Assembly (NCBI GenBank): GCA_024343425.1
Contig: BRLC01000025.1
Span: 124,001-188,000 of the forward strand
Direction: 5' to 3'
Length of the DNA: 64,000 nt
From: Rhizobiaceae bacterium MnEN-MB40S
GTDB lineage: Bacteria; Pseudomonadota; Alphaproteobacteria; Rhizobiales; Rhizobiaceae
Within the stretch, counting starts at the first letter, position 1. The number at the start of each line of letters is the position of its first letter. A model generated the notes under the pieces. The model searched no databases and was not told where the DNA came from. It worked only from the letters and a program-made list of their open reading frames with translations. The position numbers and the translations under genes are program-made. This document shows, one piece after another, positions 59,625-64,000 of this stretch.

Positions 59625-60488
59625 ATGAGCAAGGTCCTGTTCGAAAAGGACGGGCGCGTGGGACGCATCACGCTGAACCGTCCTGAAGTGATGAACGCGA
59701 TCGACGACGAACTGCCCGCAGAGCTCGAGCGCGCGGTGGAACAGGCGAATTTCGATCCGGACGTTCATGTGATCGTTCTGTCGGGCGCAGGCAAGGCTTT
59801 CTGCGCCGGCTACGATCTTGCCTATTATGCGCAGGCGACTGGCGGTTCGGGCCACGAAGCGACCCAACAAATGCCGTGGGACCCTATGAAGGACTACGCC
59901 TTCATGATGCGCAACACGCAGCATTTCATGTCCCTGTGGCGTTCGCACAAGCCGGTGATCGCCAAGGTGCACGGCTATGCGGTGGCCGGCGGTTCCGATA
60001 TCGCGCTGTGCTGCGACATGATCGTGATGGCGGACAACGCCCAGATCGGATACATGCCGACCCGGGTCTGGGGATGCCCGACGACCGCCATGTGGGTCTA
60101 CCGGCTTGGACCGGAGAAGGCCAAGCGCATGCTGTTTACGGGCGACAAGATCGATGGCGGGGAGGCGCAGGATCTGGGGCTGATCCTGAAATCCGTGCCC
60201 GAAGACGAACTCGATGACGCAGTTGACGCCCTTGCAGATCGCATTTCGGGCGTGCCGGTCAACCAGCTCATGATGCAGAAGCTGGTGGTCAACCAGGCGA
60301 TCGAAGCGATGGGGCTCCACCAGACGCAAATGTTCGCCACGCTGTTTGACGGCGTCACGCGGCATTCGCCGGAAGGGCTGAACTTCAAGGCGCGCGCCGA
60401 GGAATTCGGCTGGAAACAGGCGGCGAGAGAACGCGACCTCGGCACTTTCGACTGGACGCAGAACCGACCGATCAACCCAGGCAAATAG
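59625..60488 (+). CDS. Crotonase/enoyl-CoA hydratase family protein
   Basis: 287 residues. GRITLNRPEVMNAIDDELPA, the oxyanion-hole loop LSGAGKAFCAGYDLAYYAQ, VHGYAVAGGSDIALCCDM and IGYMPTRVWGCPTTAMWVY are clear crotonase elements. The C-terminal tail with EFGWKQAARERDLGTFDW is a variant I associate with a separate subfamily of acyl-CoA hydratases of unknown specificity. AGGGAGG precedes the ATG by six bases. Followed after 12 bases by a thioesterase gene, so the two probably act on one CoA ester. Confidence 0.88.
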   Translation: MSKVLFEKDGRVGRITLNRPEVMNAIDDELPAELERAVEQANFDPDVHVIVLSGAGKAFCAGYDLAYYAQATGGSGHEATQQMPWDPMKDYAFMMRNTQHFMSLWRSHKPVIAKVHGYAVAGGSDIALCCDMIVMADNAQIGYMPTRVWGCPTTAMWVYRLGPEKAKRMLFTGDKIDGGEAQDLGLILKSVPEDELDDAVDALADRISGVPVNQLMMQKLVVNQAIEAMGLHQTQMFATLFDGVTRHSPEGLNFKARAEEFGWKQAARERDLGTFDWTQNRPINPGK

Positions 60489-60500
60489 GCGACGATCGCA

Positions 60501-60959
60501 ATGAATGCAATTACGTACGAACCAGTGATGACGGCCGCGGAAGTCAACGAATTTCTGAAGCAGGCCTATCCGGAACTCAACGGAAAAGACGCGGACTATC
60601 AGGCAGTCGACGTCTTTCCCGGCGGATGCGCTGTGCGTCTCAACGCGGGGAGCCGGCATATCCGGCCAGGCGGCACGGTCTCGGGACCTTCGCTTTTCAC
60701 GCTCGCCGACATCGGCGGATATGTGTGCGTGTTGACCCACGCCGGCGCCGACGCCCTGTCGGTGACGACCAACATCACCATCAACTTCATGCGCAAGGCC
60801 GAACCCGGCCCCATCGACGGCGTCTGCCGCATTCTGAAGCTCGGCAAGTCGCTCATGGTCTTTGACATCGACATCCGCAACGGCTCCGACGGTCTGACCG
60901 TCGCGCATGCGACCGGCACCTATTCGATCCCGCCAAAACGGACAAAAACGCCCGGATAA
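60501..60959 (+). CDS. PaaI-family hotdog-fold thioesterase
   Basis: 152 residues. The hotdog domain has RPGGTVSGPSLFTLADIGGY (with the aspartate and serine region of PaaI-type enzymes), TTNITINFMRKAEPGPIDG and a late strand VAHATGTYSIPP. It hydrolyses an acyl-CoA to the free acid and CoA, often as a rescue step. Second gene of the unit with the preceding crotonase, separated by 12 bases. Confidence 0.88.
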   Translation: MNAITYEPVMTAAEVNEFLKQAYPELNGKDADYQAVDVFPGGCAVRLNAGSRHIRPGGTVSGPSLFTLADIGGYVCVLTHAGADALSVTTNITINFMRKAEPGPIDGVCRILKLGKSLMVFDIDIRNGSDGLTVAHATGTYSIPPKRTKTPG

Positions 60960-61047
60960 CAGACCACTCCCATGCGGTAATATAATACCCATTTTTTAAG
61001 ATGTTGATTTCACTGCATGAATTACGAAAAATCTGGAACCTTTCTGC

Positions 61048-61076
61048 TTGACGACGTCTATGCGACGGCCTATAAG
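61048..61076 (+). promoter_or_regulatory. Sigma70-type promoter of rplM-rpsI
   Basis: TTGACG at 61048-61053 and TATAAG at 61071-61076 are separated by 17 bases, five of six matches each to the consensus. Transcription should begin near 61083, about 105 bases before the rplM ATG, leaving a structured leader. Confidence 0.8.
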
Positions 61077-61085
61077 CCTCGCTCA

Positions 61086-61137
61086 ATGTCGGTCCTTCGC
61101 GGGGCCGACATGTTTTTTGTCGGCGCAAGCCGGCCCC
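61086..61137 (+). promoter_or_regulatory. Attenuator-like leader of rplM-rpsI
   Basis: A terminator hairpin pairs ATGTCGGTCC (61086-61095) with GGGCCGACAT (61102-61111; one G-U) and is followed by T6 at 61113-61118. Its right arm can instead pair downstream: GCCGACA (61104-61110) with TGTCGGC (61118-61124), or GGGGCCG (61101-61107) with CGGCCCC (61131-61137). The folds exclude each other and the T-run lies in the loop of the alternative. This is the layout of a transcription attenuator controlling the two ribosomal proteins. Confidence 0.65.
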
Positions 61138-61188
61138 AAGCAACAAGAAACGCCTTTGGCGACAAAGGTTCAGGAAAGAGAAACCCGA

Positions 61189-61653
61189 ATGAAAACCTTC
61201 TCACAAAAGCCCGCCGAGGTGGAGAAGAAGTGGATACTGATCGACGCTGAAGGTCTCGTCGTCGGCCGCCTCGCTTCCATCGTGGCCATGCGCCTGCGCG
61301 GCAAGCACAAAGCCTCCTACACTCCTCACGTGGACGATGGCGACAATGTCGTGATCATCAACGCCGGCAAAGCCGTTTTCACTGGCAAGAAGTACACCGA
61401 CAAGAAATATTACTGGCACACCGGTTATCCCGGCGGCATCAAGGAGCGCACCGCTCGCCAGATTTTCGAGGGCCGCTTCCCGGAGCGCGTGATCGAAAAG
61501 GCCATTGAACGGATGATACCACGCGGCCCGCTCGGCCGTCGCCAGATGAAGAACCTGCGCGTCTATCCGAGCGCAGAACATCCGCATGAAGCACAGCAGC
61601 CGGTCAAGCTCGACGTCGGCGCTATGAATTCCAAGAATGTAAGGACCGCCTGA
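61189..61653 (+). CDS. rplM: 50S ribosomal protein L13
   Basis: 154 residues from ATG 61189, with AGGAAAGAG upstream; the longer frame reaching back to 61048 would cross the promoter and leader hairpins and is rejected. [20 protein letters not shown], the [20 protein letters not shown] stretch, [20 protein letters not shown] and [19 protein letters not shown] are conserved L13 features. It binds 23S rRNA early in assembly. rpsI follows after two bases. Confidence 0.97.
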   Translation: MKTFSQKPAEVEKKWILIDAEGLVVGRLASIVAMRLRGKHKASYTPHVDDGDNVVIINAGKAVFTGKKYTDKKYYWHTGYPGGIKERTARQIFEGRFPERVIEKAIERMIPRGPLGRRQMKNLRVYPSAEHPHEAQQPVKLDVGAMNSKNVRTA

Positions 61654-61655
61654 TC

Positions 61656-62132
61656 ATGGCTGAACTCAATTCCCTCGAAGAACTGGGCTCCGCGGCCGAA
61701 ACCGCAGAAATCCAGGCTCCCGTGCATGTCCAGAAGCTGGACGAATTCGGCCGCTCCTATGCGACCGGCAAGCGCAAGGACGCCGTCGCACGCGTCTGGA
61801 TCAAGCCCGGCACCGGCAAGATCACGGTTAACAAGAAAGACTTCACGGAGTATTTCGCGCGCCCGGTTCTGCAGATGATCCTGCAGCAGCCGATCCTGGC
61901 TGCGGCCCGTGACGGCCAGTTCGATGTGGTCGCGACGGTCGCCGGCGGCGGCTTGTCCGGACAGGCAGGCGCCGTGCGTCACGGCATCTCCAAGGCGCTG
62001 ACCCTCTATGAGCCCGGCCTTCGCTCGGTTCTGAAGAAGGGCGGCTTCCTGACCCGCGACAGCCGCGTTGTGGAACGCAAGAAGTACGGCCGGGCAAAGG
62101 CTCGCCGCTCCTTCCAGTTCTCCAAGCGCTGA
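61656..62132 (+). CDS. rpsI: 30S ribosomal protein S9
   Basis: 158 residues. An acidic N-terminal extension of ~30 residues precedes the S9 core, which starts near [20 protein letters not shown] and contains [20 protein letters not shown] and the conserved C-terminal [20 protein letters not shown] then FQFSKR, whose last lysine-arginine touches P-site tRNA. Co-transcribed with rplM and followed by a strong terminator. Confidence 0.97.
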   Translation: MAELNSLEELGSAAETAEIQAPVHVQKLDEFGRSYATGKRKDAVARVWIKPGTGKITVNKKDFTEYFARPVLQMILQQPILAAARDGQFDVVATVAGGGLSGQAGAVRHGISKALTLYEPGLRSVLKKGGFLTRDSRVVERKKYGRAKARRSFQFSKR

Positions 62133-62158
62133 TCGACAGCCTTTTTACCGACGTTCGA

Positions 62159-62187
62159 ACGCCCGCAGCGATGCGGGCGTTTTTGTT
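62159..62187 (+). terminator. Rho-independent terminator of rplM-rpsI
   Basis: ACGCCCGCA (62159-62167) pairs with TGCGGGCGT (62172-62180) around GCGA and runs into TTTTTGTTTG. It lies 26 bases after the rpsI stop. Confidence 0.92.
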
Positions 62188-62268
62188 TGTCGGCACTGAT
62201 CCCGGATAGTATCGGTTTATGCGTCATCGTGATGACGCGGCAGGGCCAAGGAGATCTGGACGGGCATC

Positions 62269-62455
62269 ATGATTATTCTCGCTAAAATCGTCGTGACGTC
62301 GCTGATGGCCCTCGGGTTTTCATGGCTAAGGGAGCGCGTAAGCCGGCGAATTGCTGGCGTATTCGCAGGTCTTCCGCTCGGCATCGCCGTCAGTCTATCT
62401 TGCGGTCATCGCGTTGGTCGTCTTGAAACAAACGTACAGGCAGGCCGTTGCATAG
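62269..62455 (+). pseudogene. Remnant of a small membrane protein gene
   Basis: The first ~42 codons read as one membrane helix plus a basic stretch and the start of a second helix (VFAGLPLGIAVS), after GGAGATCTGGACGGGC-type leader sequence. The frame then degrades, but a +1 frame from 62393 reads VYLAVIALVVLKQTYRQAVA and stops at 62455. The two pieces together look like the ends of a multi-pass protein with a frameshift or internal deletion. The AGLPLG motif resembles that of small permease-like families; I cannot name it. Confidence 0.5.
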
Positions 62456-62548
62456 CGTCTGCTCTTCCGATTCCCAAAGCCGGATCGGTTGACACTCATG
62501 TTCGACCACGGAAGACACGCTGTCCGATATTCCCGCTCAGGAGACACC

Positions 62549-63217
62549 ATGAACGTTTCAGAAGCCCTTGCGACGCGTATCAGCTGCCGCGCCTTCAGAC
62601 CGGACCCTGTCGACAGCGAGACGGTGCGCGCCATCATCGACGGCGCCCGCTTCGCTCCGTCGGGCGGCAATCTGCAGCCCTGGAGTCTCTTCGCCGTCTC
62701 GGGAGCTCCCCTCGCCCGTATTTTCGATGATGTTCGGGCGAAGATGTCCGATACGCCACGCGGTGAAACGCCCGAATACAACGTCTATCCGCCTGACCTG
62801 AAGGAGCCGTATGCAGCCCGACGGTTCAAATGCGGCGAGGATCTCTACGCCTCGATCGGGATCAAACGAGACGACAAGCCCGGACGCATCCGCCAGTTTC
62901 GGCGCAATTTCGAAATGTTCGGAGCGCCCGTCGGGCTCTTCGTCTACATCGACCGGACGATGGGACCGCCGCAATGGTCGGACGTCGGCATGTTCCTGCA
63001 AAGCGTCATGTTGCTGGCCCGAGAGCATGGCCTTCACACATGCGCGCAGGAAGCCTGGGCGCAATGGCATACGACGATCGACGAACATCTGAAACCGCCA
63101 GCCGAATGGATGCTGTTTTGTGGCATCGCGCTCGGCTACATGGACGAAGATCATCCGATCAACACGCTGCGAACCGAGCGTGAGCCGGTCGAAGAGATCG
63201 TCACATTTCTGAGTTGA
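62549..63217 (+). CDS. Nitroreductase family FMN oxidoreductase
   Basis: 222 residues from ATG 62549, six bases after AGGAG. NVSEALATRISCRAFRPDPV with the FMN-phosphate arginines, ARFAPSGGNLQPWSLFAVSG and WSDVGMFLQSVMLLAREHGL then GIALGYMDEDHPIN are the hallmarks of the family. It probably reduces nitroaromatics, quinones or a flavin-dependent substrate with NAD(P)H as a homodimer. Convergent with the cytochrome c peroxidase gene, 12 bases between stops. Confidence 0.9.
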   Translation: MNVSEALATRISCRAFRPDPVDSETVRAIIDGARFAPSGGNLQPWSLFAVSGAPLARIFDDVRAKMSDTPRGETPEYNVYPPDLKEPYAARRFKCGEDLYASIGIKRDDKPGRIRQFRRNFEMFGAPVGLFVYIDRTMGPPQWSDVGMFLQSVMLLAREHGLHTCAQEAWAQWHTTIDEHLKPPAEWMLFCGIALGYMDEDHPINTLRTEREPVEEIVTFLS

Positions 63218-63229
63218 TGAGAGAATGCT

Positions 63230-64000
63230 CTATTCATTCAGCAAGTGTTCGAAGCGCGCATCGGTAAGCGTCTTCAGGAATGCGACGAGGGCATCGATAT
63301 CCTCTTCTGACAGCGGCAGGCCCGTTTCAAGCTCCGCGCGTGACAGGCTGTGCGTAAATTCCGGCTCGCCCCAGGCCACGCCGGTTTCCGGATTGATCTG
63401 GTAGGCCGGATCGTCGGTGAGATAGCGGTTATAGAACAGCACGGTGGTTCTAAGATCGTTTAACACGCCATTGTGCATATAGGGCCCGGTCACCGCCACA
63501 TTGCGCAGCGTCGGAACCTTGATCTTTCCGGCTTCCGCGGGATCATCAACGCCTGCGTTGGCGAGCAGGCCGAGATCCGCCCTGACATCGCCGCCGCCGT
63601 TGGCCTTGCGCACAGCTTTGTTCACCGGCGCGCCGACATTGTGGTATTCGTAATTGGAGAAAGTCTCTTCCAGCTCTGCCGGCCCGTTGCGCAACCGGTG
63701 ACAGAGCGCGCAATTGGTCAATCCTTCGGCGAAGAACAGCACCCGCCCCCTCTCCTCCTCCGGCGTGAGCGTCGCTTCGCCAGCCAGGAACCGGTCGTAG
63801 CGGGAATCGAACGGGCGAAAAAAGTCAGAACGCTCGAAAGCTGCGATGCTTGCGACCAGGGCGTCGTAGGCCGTGTCGGTATCCTCGAAGACGGCCTCTC
63901 CGTAATGTTTTCGGAACGCCGCGACATAACCCTGGTTTTCCCGGACTCTTTCAACGACCGCGCGCTTTTCGAGCATTCCCATCTCGGCCGGATTGAGCAA
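63230..64000 (-). CDS. Di-haem cytochrome c peroxidase (CcpA/MauG family), N-terminal part outside window
   Basis: The visible 257 codons continue past the right edge, so the start and the first haem motif are not seen. LNPAEMGMLEKRAVVERVR, then the second haem-binding CALCHRLRNGP, the VGAPVNKAVRKANGG loop, KIKVPTLRNVAVTGPYMHNG with a likely axial methionine, and SLSRAELETGLPLSEEDIDALVAFL near the C terminus are typical. These periplasmic enzymes reduce hydrogen peroxide with electrons from cytochromes, or modify protein residues in the MauG branch. Confidence 0.88.
   Translation of the reverse strand: MLNPAEMGMLEKRAVVERVRENQGYVAAFRKHYGEAVFEDTDTAYDALVASIAAFERSDFFRPFDSRYDRFLAGEATLTPEEERGRVLFFAEGLTNCALCHRLRNGPAELEETFSNYEYHNVGAPVNKAVRKANGGGDVRADLGLLANAGVDDPAEAGKIKVPTLRNVAVTGPYMHNGVLNDLRTTVLFYNRYLTDDPAYQINPETGVAWGEPEFTHSLSRAELETGLPLSEEDIDALVAFLKTLTDARFEHLLNE

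Noticed and set aside
61048-61188. N-terminal extension of L13
   Set aside because: The extension would be encoded by promoter and leader-hairpin sequence; the ATG at 61189 has a good ribosome-binding site and the standard protein start.

Overview
The window is about 62-63% G+C chromosomal DNA from an alphaproteobacterium, most likely of the order Hyphomicrobiales (Rhizobiales). Signs of this are the complete 14-gene nuo operon continuing into birA, RNase J, methylmalonyl-CoA epimerase and a DUF1467 gene; the clpP-clpX / lon-hupB block; short prolyl-tRNA synthetase without an editing insert; NuoE with a C-terminal helix-hairpin-helix extension; and a GTTC-N7-GTTC LexA box. No insertion sequence, phage gene or CRISPR array is visible.

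Layout. 1-8.7 kb: the 3' end of dinB, a quinone oxidoreductase, dnaE, a tiny LexA-box-controlled membrane peptide (SidA-like), lolD, the Lol permease and proS. 8.7-21.0 kb: an accessory block lying between proS and the DUF1467 gene, which I recall as neighbours in relatives. It holds a gene-poor stretch with a likely small RNA, a solitary alpha-oxoamine synthase behind a very AT-rich 380-bp region, and a divergent peptide/amide uptake locus (M20 deacylase, alpha/beta hydrolase, five-part ABC importer / amidase, RpiR regulator) centred on a long dyad operator candidate. 21.0-39.7 kb: one long minus-strand operon running from nuoA to the DUF1467 gene, with two passengers inside nuo (a GFA-fold enzyme between nuoC and nuoD; a small secreted protein between nuoD and nuoE).

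39.7-46.8 kb: a mixed region around tRNA-Asp and tRNA-Val (ceramidase-family protein, cobF, MFS, MATE and NCS1 transporters). 46.8-54.2 kb: hupB, lon, an M24 peptidase/Asp-Glu racemase pair, clpX and clpP. 54.2-64 kb: metY, a CoA-binding protein, a tandem array of three small secreted cysteine-containing paralogues, a Tat-exported metallophosphoesterase, two crotonases and a thioesterase, rplM-rpsI behind an attenuator-like leader, a decayed membrane-protein gene, a nitroreductase, and the C-terminal part of a di-haem cytochrome c peroxidase.

The most interesting items are the SOS-controlled 28-residue membrane peptide beside dnaE, the rplM-rpsI leader with mutually exclusive hairpins, the triple-hairpin RNA near 9.1 kb, the tandem secreted peptide family with only GTG/TTG starts, and the isolated alpha-oxoamine synthase, which could make a signal molecule or a sphingoid-type lipid precursor.
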